A DNA stretch of 64,000 nucleotides, taken from NCBI RefSeq assembly GCF_026210795.1, contig NC_089455.1, positions 2,046,001-2,110,000 on the forward strand, in the 5' to 3' direction. The notes beneath the pieces were generated by a model that saw only the letters and a list, made by a program, of their open reading frames with translations, had not been told where the DNA came from and made no database searches. Source of the stretch: Rhizophagus irregularis (Eukaryota > Glomeromycota > Glomeromycetes > Glomerales > Glomeraceae). Positions within the stretch are counted from its first letter, which is position 1, and the number at the start of each line of letters is the position of its first letter. Position numbers and translations under genes: made by a program. This document shows, in pieces, positions 1 to 12,900 of this stretch.

Positions 1-1
1 A

Positions 2-56
2 TGATAATGCCAGTCGGTTACTATAATAGGAAATAAAATTCTGACTGGCATTATCA
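2..56. repeat. Short perfect hairpin
   Basis: Bases 2-15 and 43-56 are exact reverse complements (arm TGATAATGCCAGTC), separated by 27 bases; G-T and G-C pairs can extend the stem by two. It could be a foldback repeat or the end of a small inverted-repeat transposon cut by the window edge. No target duplication can be checked. Confidence 0.55.
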
Positions 57-139
57 AAAATTATCTAAAAAAGGAAAGATTTTCATGATTTTTTTAGTTC
101 AAAATACGCAAACTCAAACCTGACCCTTATATATATATT

Positions 140-700
140 TCTGGGTCCTACTAAGATCCTGTTACTTGGACAGATGATGATTTAAAACAATGGAAATTCT
201 TTACAATATTGTTTTAATTAGATTTAATTTATCCTTAGATTTATTAAAATATTATTTGGATTTTGACGAGAAATAATTTCTTAACCTCCTAGAAACGTAA
301 AATTTGGTTCAAAAATTGTTAATCTAAACATTATTTCTCTAATTTCAAAGTGGATTGATAAAACAGATGTTAATATTAATGTTGTTTATCAAATATGATT
401 GTATTTTTAAATTATTAGAGATGGATTCCCTCCTGTTAGGTTTCATTCTTTATATGATATTATACCTAAAACTGTTACATATATTAAAGAAACAGATGAA
501 ATTCTTGATGGATATAATCCTATATTATATGAGAAATTTATAATAGCTGGCGTGAAACAAAGATAGTTTATATTTTCTTTAAATATAAGAATGGTAAAGA
601 ATTAAATTGCGGTGGACCATCATTTAGTCGGGACATTATTTTATATGGGTCTGAGGAATTTATTGTCAGCAAAAATATTGTGATAAATGGGATATTAATT
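140..700 (+). pseudogene. BTB-BACK-TLDc pseudogene fragment
   Basis: Disconnected stretches match the BACK and TLDc part of the genes that follow: the segment around 160-235 matches the 'DPVTWTDDDFKTMENSLQYC' region, 315-360 matches the start of the TLDc part, and 495-535 matches 'ETDEILDGYNP'. The frame changes repeatedly, and the BTB exon is missing. The downstream flank (about 705-770) resembles the spacer after the second copy, so this is the decayed first member of the tandem array rather than a stray fragment. Host gene remnant, no product expected. Confidence 0.8.
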
Positions 701-792
701 AGTCTTAAAATAGCGTTATATTTTTGCGCATAAATTTTACGTCTAAATTCTATTTATATAAGATTCGCGCATCGAGTAGGTCATCCGTTTTT

Positions 793-840
793 TTGCGTTA
801 CGTTATACGATCTGTAACGATCATTTATATATATATATAT
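793..840 (+). promoter_or_regulatory. Promoter box of BTB-TLDc copy 1
   Basis: A TTGCGTTACGTTATAC-type box is followed by an alternating TA run at 827-840, 27 bases before the ATG at 867. The same order (box, ATCATTTAT, TATA run) occurs about 70 bases before the start of every copy in the array. A TATA-like role is inferred. Confidence 0.55.
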
Positions 841-866
841 TGCCACGTTCATTTTTACACACGAAA

Positions 867-2370
867 ATGTCTATCCAATTTTTTTCAAATTTGAGCAAAA
901 ATTACATTGAAATATTGGAAGATGATGAATATTATGATATTACAATTGAAGTTGGGGAAGATCCAAACGTAAAAATATTCCATGCGCATACAATTATTTT
1001 GTGTCACCGCTCCCCATACTTACGACGAGCTTTGGCTAATAAGAGGAATAATAATAATAGTGGTGTCTTATCTCATATAAAATTACCGAATATTTTACCA
1101 GAAATCTTTCAAATTATTTTAAAGTAAGGTTATAAATACTGTATAAATAATAACTTCAAATATATTTTTTTTTAATTTTAACTCTCACGTTTTTTAACGT
1201 AGGTATATTTATGGTGGAATTCTTTCATTGAATGAGCATGATACTTTAGAAATTCTCAAAGTTTTGATTGCTGCAAATGAATTATTACTTAACGAATTAG
1301 TTGATTATTTACAAACATATTTAATTGAGTACAAAGTGGATTGGATAGAACAACATTTTGAGCTTACTCATCGAACAAGCTTTCAATATAATAATTTATT
1401 AGAACTTCAAAAATTTTGTACGAGTTTTATGGCTAAATTTCCCGAAAAGATATTTAAATCACTTGACTTTACTTCACTCCCTGAAAAATCTTTAATTTCA
1501 CTTCTTAAAAGAGATGATTTACAAATGAAAGAAATCGAAGTTTGGGATCATGTATTAAAATGGGGACTTGCAAAAAATCCTACGTTTATTCCAGACCCTG
1601 TTACTTGGACAAACGATGATTTTAAAACAATGGAAAATTCTTTACAATATTGTTTACCTTTAATTAGATTTTATAATTTATCTTCTAAAGATTTTTTAGA
1701 AAAAATTCATCCATATAAAAAATTGTTAAAACATCAATTATATGAAGACTTATTAAAGTATTTTTTAGATTTTGAAAGTGAACCGAATAATAATTTCTTA
1801 CCTCCTAGAAATGGAAAACTTGATTCAAAAATTGTTAATTTAAATATCATTTCTCTAATTTCAAAATGGATTGATAAAGTGGAGATCGAAAGTAGATTTG
1901 CTAGTAGAAATGAATTATATTTACCATATGAATTTAAATTATTATTAAGAGGAAGTCGAGATGGATTCACTCCTGATAAGTTTCATTCTTTATGTGATAA
2001 TATGTCTAAAACTGTTACATTCATTAAAGTAAAAGGAACAGATGAAATTCTTGGTGGATATAATCCTATTATATGGGAAACTAATAAGGATTGGGGCGAA
2101 ACCAAAGATAGTTTTATATTTTCTTTTAAATATAACAATGGTATTTTTAAAGATGGAATTATGAGTAGTGTAAAAGTTATAAATCATGCGATAATTTATG
2201 GCCAACGTTATGGACCATCATTTGGTTCTGATCTTATTTTATATGGATCTAATAAAACAAAAGATTATGATGTAATTTATTTTAAATTAAAAGATTATGA
2301 AAAAGAGATAAGAGATAGAGAAGGTTTTTCAATAGAAGATTATGAAATATTTCAAGTTATAGATCTATAA
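867..2370 (+). CDS. BTB-BACK-TLDc domain protein, copy 1
   Basis: Two exons, 867-1123 and 1203-2370, joined over a 79-bp intron (GTAAGG...TAG) that restores frame and gives 474 residues. The ATG at 867 matches the MSTQFF start of the sister genes; upstream frame is open but lacks a conserved ATG. Domains in order: BTB/POZ (about residues 20-110, 'YDITIEVGEDPNVKIFHAHT'), BACK (about 130-230, 'LPEKSLISLLKRDDLQMKEI'), then TLDc (about 280-474, 'LLLRGSRDGFTPDKFHSLCD'). BTB-BACK proteins usually act as Cullin-3 substrate adaptors; TLDc is linked to oxidative-stress proteins and V-ATPase binding. The actual role here is unknown. It is the most diverged intact copy. Confidence 0.9.
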
Positions 2371-2604
2371 ATAAAATGGATAAGATTGAATTTAAAATGA
2401 ATTTAAATAAATCTTAAATAAAATAGCGTTTATGCGCAATGGATAATTAATTACTTGACGCGAAAAATTTTACGTCCTTATCATCAATATTATTTAAATC
2501 CCGTTTATATTGGATTCCTGCATTGTAAATTCTAGGTTCGAGTAAACAGGATAAGTTATTTAAATATTTCATTTTTTGTTGATCCACGCCGGAATAAAAT
2601 TTAT

Positions 2605-2648
2605 TTGCGTCACGTAATACAATCATCTATTTTATCGTTATATATATG
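2605..2648 (+). promoter_or_regulatory. Promoter box of BTB-TLDc copy 2
   Basis: Variant of the shared box (TTGCGTCACGTAATACAATC) followed by TATATATATG, about 70 bases before the ATG at 2675. It differs from the other copies at two or three positions. Confidence 0.5.
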
Positions 2649-2674
2649 CCCCGCACAACCTTTTTTACCACAAA

Positions 2675-4185
2675 ATGTCTACCCAATTTTTTTCAAATTT
2701 GAGTAGAAATTATATTGAAATATTAAAAGATAGTGAATATTATGATGTTACAATTGAAGTTGGAGAAGATCCAAATGTAAAAATATTCCGAGCACATATG
2801 AATATTTTATGTCACCGTTCTCCATATTTACGACGAGTTTTGGTTTCTAATAATAAAAAGAATAATAATGACGGTGTCTTGTCTCATACGAAATTACCAA
2901 ATATTTTACCAGAAACCTTTCAAATTGTATTAAAGTAAGCTATAAACACTATTTAACGTATTATACTTTTTACATTTTGCTTAGAATTAAAAATTTTATA
3001 TTTAGATATATTTATGGTGGAATTCTTTCATTAGATGAAGAGAACACTCCAGATATTCTTAAAGTGCTGGTTGCAGCAGATGAATTAATTCTTCATGAGT
3101 TAGTTGATTATTTACAAACATATTTAATTGAAAATAAAGCGGATTGGTTGGAAAAACATTTTGAACTTATTCATCGAACAAGCTTTCAATCCAATAATTT
3201 ATTAGAACTACAAAAATTTTGTACAGAATTTATGGCTAAATCACCTGACAAAATTTTTGAATCACTTGATTTTACCTCACTTCCAGAAAAATCTTTAGTT
3301 TCACTTCTTAAAAGAGATGATTTACGAATGAAAGAGATCGAAGTTTGGGAACATGTATTGAAATGGGGACTCGCACAAAATCCTACGCTCACTCCTGATC
3401 CTGTTACTTGTACAGATGATGATTTCAAAACAATGGAAAATTCTTTACAATATTGTTTACCTTTAATTAGATTTTATAGTTTATCTTCTAAGGATTTTTT
3501 GGGAAAAGTTCGTCCATATAAAAAATTATTAAAACATCAATTATATGAAGACTTATTAGGATATTATTTAGATCTTGAAAGTAAACCGAGTAATAATTTC
3601 TTACCTCCTAGAAATGGAAAGTTCGATTCCAAAATTGTCAATTTAAATATTATTTCCCAAATTTCAAAATGGATCGATAAAGTGGATAGCAATAGCAAAT
3701 TTGTTCATACGAGAGAATTATATTTACCATATGAATTAAAATTATTATTAAGAGGAAGCCGAGATGGATTCACTCCTAATAAGTTTCATTCTTTATGTGA
3801 TGATAAGCCTAAAACCGTTACATTCATTAAAGTAAAAGGAACAGATGAAATTCTTGGTGGATATAATCCTATTATATGGGAAACTAGTAACAACTGGGGT
3901 GAAACCAAAGATAGTTTTGTATTTTCTTTTAAATATAAGAATGGTCTTTTTAAGGATGGAATTTTAAGTAATGTAAAAGAAATAAATCGTGCATTATGTT
4001 ATGGTCAATCTTTCGGGCCATCATTTGGTAATGGCGATCTTATTTTATTTGGGGATAATAATACTGGTGATTATAACGAAATTTATTGTGAACAAGAATC
4101 TTACGAAAAAAAGATAAGAGATGCAGAAGGTATTTCTTTTTTTTCAATAGACGATTATGAAGTATTTCAAATTATAAAGTTATAA
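2675..4185 (+). CDS. BTB-BACK-TLDc domain protein, copy 2
   Basis: Exons 2675-2934 and 3006-4185 with a 71-bp intron (GTAAGC...TTTAG); 479 residues. The BTB exon is nearly identical to copies 4-6 (differences such as ILKDSEYY for ILEDSEYY and ETF for EIF), and the BACK block is almost unchanged. The TLDc half diverges more: the segment after 'SKWIDKV' reads DSNSKFVHTRELY and the C-terminal loop has its own sequence before 'YEVFQIIKL'. Likely a Cullin-3 adaptor-type protein with an unknown TLDc target. Same strand and spacing as its neighbours, so a recent tandem duplicate. Confidence 0.9.
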
Positions 4186-4347
4186 ATAAAATAATTAAGA
4201 TCGAACTTTAATTGAAATAAAAATGAGCTTAATAGTTTATGCAATTAATAATATAATTATTGGCGCATAAACCTTATGGCTTATTCCTAAATCCTGTTTA
4301 TAAAATTTCTCGCATCTTTTAGAACTGCATCCACCAGTAAAAATTAT

Positions 4348-4383
4348 TTGTGTTACGTTATACAATCATTTTATTATATATAT
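4348..4383 (+). promoter_or_regulatory. Promoter box of pseudogene copy 3
   Basis: TTGTGTTACGTTATACAATC followed by a TATATATAT run, placed as in the intact copies. It is kept although the gene behind it is broken, which fits recent loss. Confidence 0.45.
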
Positions 4384-4417
4384 GTACGTTTATTGCGCAC
4401 AATTTTTTATCGCAAAA

Positions 4418-5877
4418 AAGTCTACCCAATTTTTTTTAAATTTGAGTCGAAATTATATTAAAATATTGAATATTATGATGTTACAATTGAAGTTGGAGAA
4501 GATCCAAATGTAAAAATATTCCGAGCGCATATGAATATTTTATGTCACCGATCTCCATATTTACGACGAGCTTTGATAAAAAGAATAATAATGACGGCGT
4601 CTTGTCTTATACGAAATTACCAAATATTTTACCAGGAATCTTTCAAATTGTATTAAAGTAAGCTATAAACATTATTTAATGTATTACGCAACGCATACCT
4701 TCTACATTTTGCTTAGAATTAAAATTTTATGTTTAGATATATTTATGGTGGAATTCTTTCATTAGATGAGGAGAACACTTCAGATATTCTTAAAGTGCTG
4801 ATTGCAGCAGATGAATTAATTCTTCATAGTTAGTTGTTTATTTACAATCATATTTAATTGAAAATAAAGCGGAAAAACATTTTGAACTTATTCATCGAAC
4901 AAGCTTTCAATCCAAAATTTTGTACAGAATTTATGGCTAAATCACCTGACAAAATTTTTGAATCACTTGATTTTACCTCACTTCCAGAAAAATCTTTAGT
5001 CTCACTTCTTAAAAGAGATGATTTACGAATGAAAGAAATCGAAGTTTGGGAACATGTATTAAAATGGGGACTCGCACAAAATTCTACGCTTACTTCGGAT
5101 CCTGTTACTTGGACAGATGATGATTTCAAAATAATGGAAAATTCTTTACAATATTGTTTACCTTTAATTTGATTTTATAGTTTATCTTCTAAGGATTTTT
5201 TAGAAAAAGTTCGTCCATATAAAAAATTGTTAAAACATCAATTATATGAAGATTTAATAAAATATTATTTAGATTTTGAAAGTGAACCGATTAATAATTT
5301 TTTATCTCCTAGAAACGTAAAATTTGACTCGAAGATTATAAATCTAAATATCATTTCTCTAATTTCAAAGTGGGTTGATAAAGTAGAGGTCAAAAGTGGA
5401 TTTGCCTGTAGAAATTGTAGAAAAGAATACGAATTTAAATTATTATTAAGAGGAAGGCGAGATGGATTCACTCCAGATAAGTTTCATTCTTTATGTGATA
5501 ATAAACCTAAAACCGTTACTTTCATTAAAGTAAAAGGAACAAATGAAATTCTTGGTGGATATAATCCTCTTATATGGGAAACTAGTAAAAGCTATGGTGA
5601 AACTAAAGATAGTTTTATATTTTCTTTTAAATATAAGAATGGTCTTTTTAAAGATGGAATTCTAAGTAATGTAAAAGGAATAAATTGTGCATTATGTGAT
5701 GGTCAATCTTATGGGCCATCATTTGGTAATGGCGATCTTATTTTATATGGGGTTAATCAAACTAGTGATTATAATAGAATTTATTGTAAACAAATATCTT
5801 ACGAAAAAAAGATAAGAGATGCAGAAGATAAATTTTTAATAGACGATTATGAAGTATTTCAAATTATAAAATTATAA
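4418..5877 (+). pseudogene. BTB-BACK-TLDc pseudogene, copy 3
   Basis: It aligns end to end with copies 2 and 4 but is broken. The start codon position reads AAG (4418-4420). A piece of the BTB coding DNA after 'NYIKIL' is missing. Small deletions disturb exon 2 near 4825-4915, including loss of the segment for 'NNLLELQ'. An in-frame TGA follows 'QYCLPLI' (5170-5172). The intron borders (donor at 4658, acceptor ending at 4736) and the last part, 5227-5877, are still well kept, including TLDc and the 'YEVFQIIKL' end. Long open stretches remain, so the loss is recent. Confidence 0.85.
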
Positions 5878-6080
5878 ATAAAAATAATTAAGATCGAACT
5901 TCGTTCTTTAATTGAAATAACAATAAGCTTAATAGTTTATATATAGTTTATTTAATTCATGTATAAAATATATAATTATTGGCGCATAAACTTTATTCCC
6001 AAATCCTGTTTATAAGATTTTTCGCATCGAGGTAAAATAAAGATATTCATCTTTTAGAGCTGCATCCCAGTAAAAATTAT

Positions 6081-6117
6081 TTGCGTTACGTTATACAATC
6101 ATTTATTATATATATGT
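6081..6117 (+). promoter_or_regulatory. Promoter box of BTB-TLDc copy 4
   Basis: TTGCGTTACGTTATACAATC followed by ATTTATTATATATATG, 71 bases before the ATG at 6152. This matches the consensus of the array. Confidence 0.55.
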
Positions 6118-6151
6118 ACGTTTATTTCACAAAATTTTTTATCGCAAAAAA

Positions 6152-7664
6152 ATGTCTACCCAATTTTTTTCAAATTTAAGTAGAAATTATATTGAAATAT
6201 TGGAAGATAGTGAATATTATGATGTTACAATTGAGGTTGGAGAAGATCCAAATGTGAAAATATTCCGTGCACATATGAATATTTTATGCCACCGTTCTCC
6301 ATATTTACGACGAGCTTTGATTTCTAATAATAAAAAGAATAATAATGACGGTGTCTTGTCTCATACGAAATTACCAAATATTTTACCAGAAATCTTTCAA
6401 ATTGTATTAAAGTAAGCTATAAACACTATTTAATGTATTACACAACGCATACCTTTTACATTTTGCTTAGCATTAAAATTTTATGTTTAGATATATTTAT
6501 GGTGGAATTCTTTCATTGGATGAGGAGAACACTTCAGATATTCTTAAAATGCTGGTTGCAGCAGATGAATTAATTCTTCATGAGTTAGTTGATTATTTAC
6601 AAACATATTTAATTGAAAATAAAGCGGATTGGATGGAAAAACATTTTGAACTTATTCATCGAACAAGCTTTCAATCCAATAATTTATTAGAACTACAAAA
6701 ATTTTGTACAGAATTTATGGCTAAATCACCTGACAAAAGTTTTGAATCACTTGATTTTACCTCACTTCCAGAAAAATCTTTAGTTTCACTTCTTAAAAGA
6801 GATGATTTACGAATGAAAGAGATCGAAGTTTGGGAACATGTATTAAAATGGGGACTCGCACAAAATCCTACGGTCACTCCAGATCCTGTTACTTGGACAG
6901 ATGATGAATTCAAAACGATGGAAAATTCTTTACAATATTGTTTACCTTTAATTAGATTTTATAGTTTATCTTCTAAGGATTTTTTAGGAAAAGTTCGTCC
7001 ATATAAAAAATTATTAAAACATCAATTATATGAAGACTTATTAGGATATTATTTAGATTCTGAAAGTGAACCGAGTAATAATTTCTTACCTCCTAGAAAC
7101 GGTAAGTTTGATTCAAAAATTGTTAATCTAAATATCATTTCTCTAGTTTCAAAGTGGATTGATAAAATAGATGCTAGTAGTAATTTTGCTAATCAAAGAG
7201 AATTATATTTACCATATGAATTTAAATTATTATTAAGAGGAAGTCGAGATGGATTCACTCCAGATAAGTTTCATTCTTTATGTGATAATAAACCTAAAAC
7301 CGTTACATTCATTAAAGTAAAAGGAACAGATGAAATTCTTGGTGGATATAATCCTATTATATGGGAAACTAGTAACAACTGGGGTGAAACCAAAGATAGT
7401 TTTATATTTTCTTTTAAATATAAGAATGGTCTTTTTAAAGATGGAATGCTAAGTAATGTAAAAGAAATAGATTATGCGTTAAGTCATGGTCAGCGGTTTG
7501 GACCATCATTTGGTAAGAACGATCTTATTTTATATGGAGATAATCGAACTAGAGGTTATGATAATATTTATTGTAATCAAAGTTCTTACGAAAAAAAGAT
7601 AAGAGATACAGAAGATAATTTTTCAATAGACGATTATGAAGTATTTCAAATCATAAAGTTATAA
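6152..7664 (+). CDS. BTB-BACK-TLDc domain protein, copy 4
   Basis: Exons 6152-6411 and 6491-7664 with a 79-bp intron (GTAAGC...TTTAG); 477 residues. BTB exon as in copies 5 and 6; BACK 'LPEKSLVSLLKRDDLRMKEI' unchanged; TLDc has 'GTDEILGGYNPIIWET' and a private loop around 'YALSHGQRFGPSFGKN'. The 3' flank (AATAATTAAGATCGAACT) is shared with the other copies and serves as the unoccupied reference for the Helitron insertion site after copy 5. Confidence 0.92.
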
Positions 7665-7840
7665 ATAATAAAAATAATTAAGATCGAACTTTAATTGAAA
7701 CAATAGTTTATTTAATTAATAATATAAAGTATATAATTATATGCGCATATACCCTATTCCTAAATCCTGTTTATAAGATTTTTCACATCGAGTAGAATAA
7801 AGATAATCATCTTTTAGAGCTGCATCCCAGTAAAAATTAT

Positions 7841-7878
7841 TTGCGTTACGTTATACAATCATTTATTATATATATATG
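7841..7878 (+). promoter_or_regulatory. Promoter box of BTB-TLDc copy 5
   Basis: TTGCGTTACGTTATACAATC plus TTATATATATATG, 74 bases before the ATG at 7915. Identical to copy 4 apart from one extra TA in the run. Confidence 0.55.
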
Positions 7879-7914
7879 TATGTTTATTGCGAACAATTTT
7901 TTATCGCAAAAAAA

Positions 7915-9430
7915 ATGTCTACACAATTTTTTTCAAATTTAAGTAGAAATTATATTGAAATATTAGAAGATAGTGAATATTATGATGTTACAATTGAAGT
8001 TGGAGAAGATCCAAATGTAAAAATATTCCGAGCGCATATGAATATTTTATGTCACCGTTCTTCATATTTACGACGAGCTTTGATTTCTAATAATAAAAAG
8101 AATAATAATGACGGTGTCTTGTCTCATACGAAATTACCAAATATTTTACCAGAAATCTTTCAAATTGTATTAAAGTAAGCTATAAACACTATTTAATGTA
8201 TTACACAACGCATACCTTTTACATTTTGCTTAGCATTAAAATTTTATGTTTAGATATATCTATGGTGGAATTCTTTCATTAGATGAGGAGAACACTTCAG
8301 ATATTCTTAAAGTGCTGGTTGCAGCAGATGAATTAATACTTCATGAGTTAGTTGATTATTTGCAAACATATTTAATTAAAAATAAAGCGGATTGGTTGGA
8401 AAAACATTTTGAACTTATTCATCGAACAAGCTTTCAATCCAATAATTTATTAGAACTACAAAAATTTTGTACAGAATTTATGGCTAAATCACCTGACAAA
8501 ATTTTTGAATCACTTGATTTTACCTCACTTCCAGAAAAATCTTTAGTTTCACTTCTTAAAAGAGATGATTTACGAATGAAAGAAATCGAAGTTTGGGAAC
8601 ATGTATTAAAATGGGGACTTGCACAAAATCCTACGCTTACTCCTGATCCTGATACTTGGACAGATGATGATTTCAAAACAATGGAAAATTCTTTACAATA
8701 TTGTTTACCTTTAATTAGATTTTATAGTTTATCTTCTAAGGATTTCTTAGAAAAAGTTCGTCCATATAAAAAATTATTAAAGCATCAATTATATGAAGAT
8801 TTAATAAAATATTATTTAGATTTTGAAAGTGAACCAAGTAATAATTTTCTACCTCCTAGAAATGGAAAGTTCGATTCCAAAATTGTCAATTTAAATATTA
8901 TTTCTCAAATTTCAAAATGGATCGATAAAGTGAATAGTGATTGCAAATTAGTTTATACAAGAGAATTATATTTACCATATGAATTCAAATTATTATTAAG
9001 AGGAAGCCGAGATGGATTCACTCCTGATAAGTTTCATTCTTTATGTGATAATAAACCCAAAACCGTTACATTCATTAAAGTAAATGGAACAGATGAAATT
9101 CTTGGTGGATATAATCCTATTATATGGGAAACTAAATATAGTCATAATTATTGGTGTGAAACCAAAGATAGTTTTATATTTTCTTTTAAATATAAGAATG
9201 GTCTTTTTAAAGATGGAATTCTAAGTAATGTAAAAGAAATGAAGTATGCATTAAATTATGGCCAATATCGTGGACCATCATTTGGTTGGGATCTTTATTT
9301 ATATGGAAATAAAAATAGAGATTATGATGATATTTATTGTAAACAAAATTATTATGAAAAAAAGATAAGCGATACAGAAGATAATTTTTCAATAGAAGAT
9401 TATGAAGTATTTCAAATTATAAAGTTATAA
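7915..9430 (+). CDS. BTB-BACK-TLDc domain protein, copy 5
   Basis: Exons 7915-8174 and 8254-9430 with a 79-bp intron; 478 residues. The ATG at 7915 is chosen because it begins the conserved MSTQFFSNLSRNYIE; an upstream in-frame ATG at 7876 lies in the TATA/leader region. BTB, BACK and TLDc in the usual order. The TLDc part has an insertion (WETKYSHNYWCETKDSF) and a private loop (ALNYGQYRGPSFGWDL). The stop codon is followed within a few bases by the left edge of the Helitron. Confidence 0.92.
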
Positions 9431-9440
9431 ATAACTAGGG

Positions 9441-9469
9441 AAACGGTAAACCGTTACGTAGTCCGGAGC
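9441..9469. repeat. Helitron left subterminal repeats
   Basis: AACGGT and ACCGTT form a six-base hairpin just inside the left edge. TAGTCCGGAGC then follows at 9459-9469 and is complementary to the right end at 15008-15018. Such asymmetric complementary ends fit Helitron2-type termini (family knowledge). Confidence 0.6.
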
Positions 9470-9934
9470 TCGTCACGTGATTTGTAATTATCTAGACGCT
9501 GAGAGGATAATTAGCTAAGAAATGTCACAGTCAAAGGGGGAATCAATGTATCGAGAAAAGTTTAATTAAAATATAATTTATCTGAATACAGCATAGGGTA
9601 GAAAATAATAATAAATTTAGTTGAAATAATTAGATAATTGTGTTGGCTAGTGATAAAATAAATCAATTAATGTATGAAACAATCATATTTTAATAAATAA
9701 AGAACAATTAGAACAGAACAATTTGAACGTCAAAGCCACAAAATCACAATGTCCCAAATAACAATAAAATCACACACTAATTTTTATTTTCTCACTATAA
9801 AATAAAAGATAAAAACTAAATAAGATGAATAAATTTTACTAATACAGGTATTTTGATAAGGACAAAAAAAAATCCAAGACACCGGAACATCAAGAGGCTC
9901 ATCTGAGAAAAAAATATAAAATAAAAATATAAAA

Positions 9935-12900
9935 ATGAATGATTCCACTAATCCAGAAACTATACGAAAACGAAACAAAAAAAAACAAGAGACAAATGAA
10001 CAGCGATCAAAACGTCTTGCACGAGAACGAGAATTAAAATGGCAAAAAAGAGCAAGGGAAACAGAACAACAACATGAGGAGCGTCTTCAAAGTATTCGGG
10101 AAGGAAGAAAAAGGAAAAAGATGACGGAAACTAACAGTGATCGGGAAAATCGGAAAAATTGGGAAAACCAACGTAGACAAGCTGCGCGTAAACGAACCCG
10201 TAAATTAAAAAACCGAAATGTATTAAAAGGAAGAAACATCAACCAACAAACACGACAAGATCATGAAGGACGAGAAATAGAGGAAGCTTACGTGGAAAGT
10301 GATAACACGGATTCCGACTCTCATCCTACACGGAATTCAGCCACCACCATAAGCGAAGAAGAAATCAGTATGTTGCAGGATTTCCGCATAAAAATGGAGA
10401 ATATACGTTATAATCTTTGCAACGTATGTCAAGAGCGAATACCTTTATTAACGCTTGTCAAAGGGACATGTAAAAGGTGTTATTATGAAAAAAATACCGG
10501 GGGTACGCCGAAAAAGTTTTCTGGGGGTAATAATATGCATCCAGGTGACGTTCCCGACGAACTTAAAGGACTTAGTGAAATAGAAGAAATGCTTATTTCT
10601 CAGGTTTTCACTGTGATGACAGTATACCGGCTGCGTGGTGGACAAAACGGCTATAGAGGACACGTGATTAATTTTCCTCAGGATATCCAGGGCTTTACGA
10701 AACAACTTCCGCGTGATCCAAGATCTCTGGATGTTCTTGTTGTACGCCGGCAATCATCAAACAATTCAATGGTGTTCAGGGATTTTACTGTACGAAGGAG
10801 CAAAGTGTGCAAAGCACTATTATGGTTAAAGGAAAACAATCCTTACTATGAAGACATAATAATTGACACAAATATTCTTCAATCCTTACCCGAGAATGAT
10901 TCCATTTTCAACATGCTCCCACAACTTCAAGATGATGAATCGGGAGAAGATGACGGCGATAACATTGAAGACTTTGGAAGACGTATCGAACGTTTGTACC
11001 ACATGCCCCCAACACAACGAGAAGGTGAAGCCATAAACGCAACTCTCGATCGAATGCAAAATGACAATCCTCCGTCGCTATGGCCTGAAATCGAAGGCGT
11101 ACCTATAAACGAATTCCATACGCCTGGTTACATGGTTAGAGCTTTCCCCACGCTTTATCCATATGGAAAAGCTGACCTTCGTTCAGCACGTGTTAAAGAA
11201 GTAAAGCCTGCCGAATATTTCAGGCATCTTTTATGATACAAAGATGGAAGATTCGCGCGACATCCACGATGGAGATATTTTGCGCTAAATTCATCTATGA
11301 GGTGGAGGGCATTACAAGAAGGTCAAATATACGTTAAGCAGAATCTAAAAGAAGAACAGATTAACGTATCGGATATACAAGAAATGATAGCCAACGGAGA
11401 CAACAAAATAGCAGATCGCATAATGAGATATGGAGAAGGTTTAAGAGGAACCCGACAATTCTGGATAGCGAGAAGAAAGGAATTGTTAGATTTGATAAAA
11501 CAAATAGGAGCAGACGGGCTAATATTTTTTACCTTTAGCGCGCGGATATGCGATTGGCCCGAATTACACAAACTGATGGAAAATAATGATCATAATGGAG
11601 ATGAGGCTGAATCATCTAAACGTCGGCAACAGAACATAATTGATAATCTGCACATCGCAACGTGGTTTTTTAAACAAAGATTCGAAACATTCTTTAAAGA
11701 TGTATTGGTAAACCGATGGGAATTAGAGGATTATTGGTACCGATACGAGTGGCAGTACAGGGGAAGTGTACATGTACACAGAATCGGAAAGAAAAAAAAT
11801 GCACCTAAAATAGACTGGAGTGCAATGAAAGATAATGAGGATGTAATGAATAATGTAATTCAATATCTTGATTCGATAGTGACAACAATCAATCCAGATA
11901 TGCATGCTCCGATACCAGAAAGACATCCATGTCAGAAGAGAGCAGAAGAAATAAACGATGATTTACAGACTATGTTGAATTGATAAAAACGATTTACAAG
12001 ACAAGTACCAAATGTAGTCCATCATATTGTTTGCGTAGCAAACACGGACAACAGGTTTGTAGATTCGGATACCCAAAAGAGAGAAATGATCATTCGTTTA
12101 TACGCGAGGATAATCATGGACAACCTGAATTAGTGACATCAAGGAACGACCCATATCTAAACCCGCACAACAGGTTGCAATTGCAAGGTTGGCGAGCGAA
12201 TGTTGATATCAAACCCGTCCTCACCATACACGCAGCCTTGCAATATATCTCTAAATACGCGAGCAAATCCGAACCCAAATCAGTAGCTTTCACAGAAATA
12301 TTTAATCAAATTCTAAACAAAAGTAATTCGGACGATAATTCACTTGCATCAATCCAGAAACTCTTACTAAACAGTATTGCAGAAAGAGACATATCGGCAC
12401 AAGAAACGTGTCACCTACTTCTCAGCATACCACTTTATCATTCTAGTCGACAGAACGTATCATTAAATCTTAATGAGGAGGCTCCAAGGTGCGTTCGAGG
12501 TACAGGAAGTAGGGAAAATGACGAAGATATAATCATGGAGCGCGGACGAACAACAAGGTCACCCTTAAGAAAATATTGGGATCGGGATGATCAATTAGAA
12601 GATTTTTCACTATATAGGCTATATCTAACCCACAAATACACAAACGGGAAGTGGGTAAAATGCAAAAAAGAAAACATAGTTAGAATATTGCCTCGTCCAT
12701 CAGGATTGCGTAATGGAGATCAATGGGCGGAATTCTGCCGTGTCAAAGTCATACTTCACGTTCTACACCGAAGCATCGAACAATTAAACGGAAACAGCGA
12801 CATACCATGGTCAACAATTTACGAACGACACATCGATATAATCAATTCCGATCCAATCGACTTGCTAGGACAAGCATTTGACGAAGAAGCAGAAATTAGT

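Noticed and set aside
3186-3428. Minus-strand ORF repeated in each BTB-TLDc copy (MKSSSVQVTGS...)
   Set aside because: It is a reverse shadow of the conserved BACK region; its conservation follows from the sense-strand gene.
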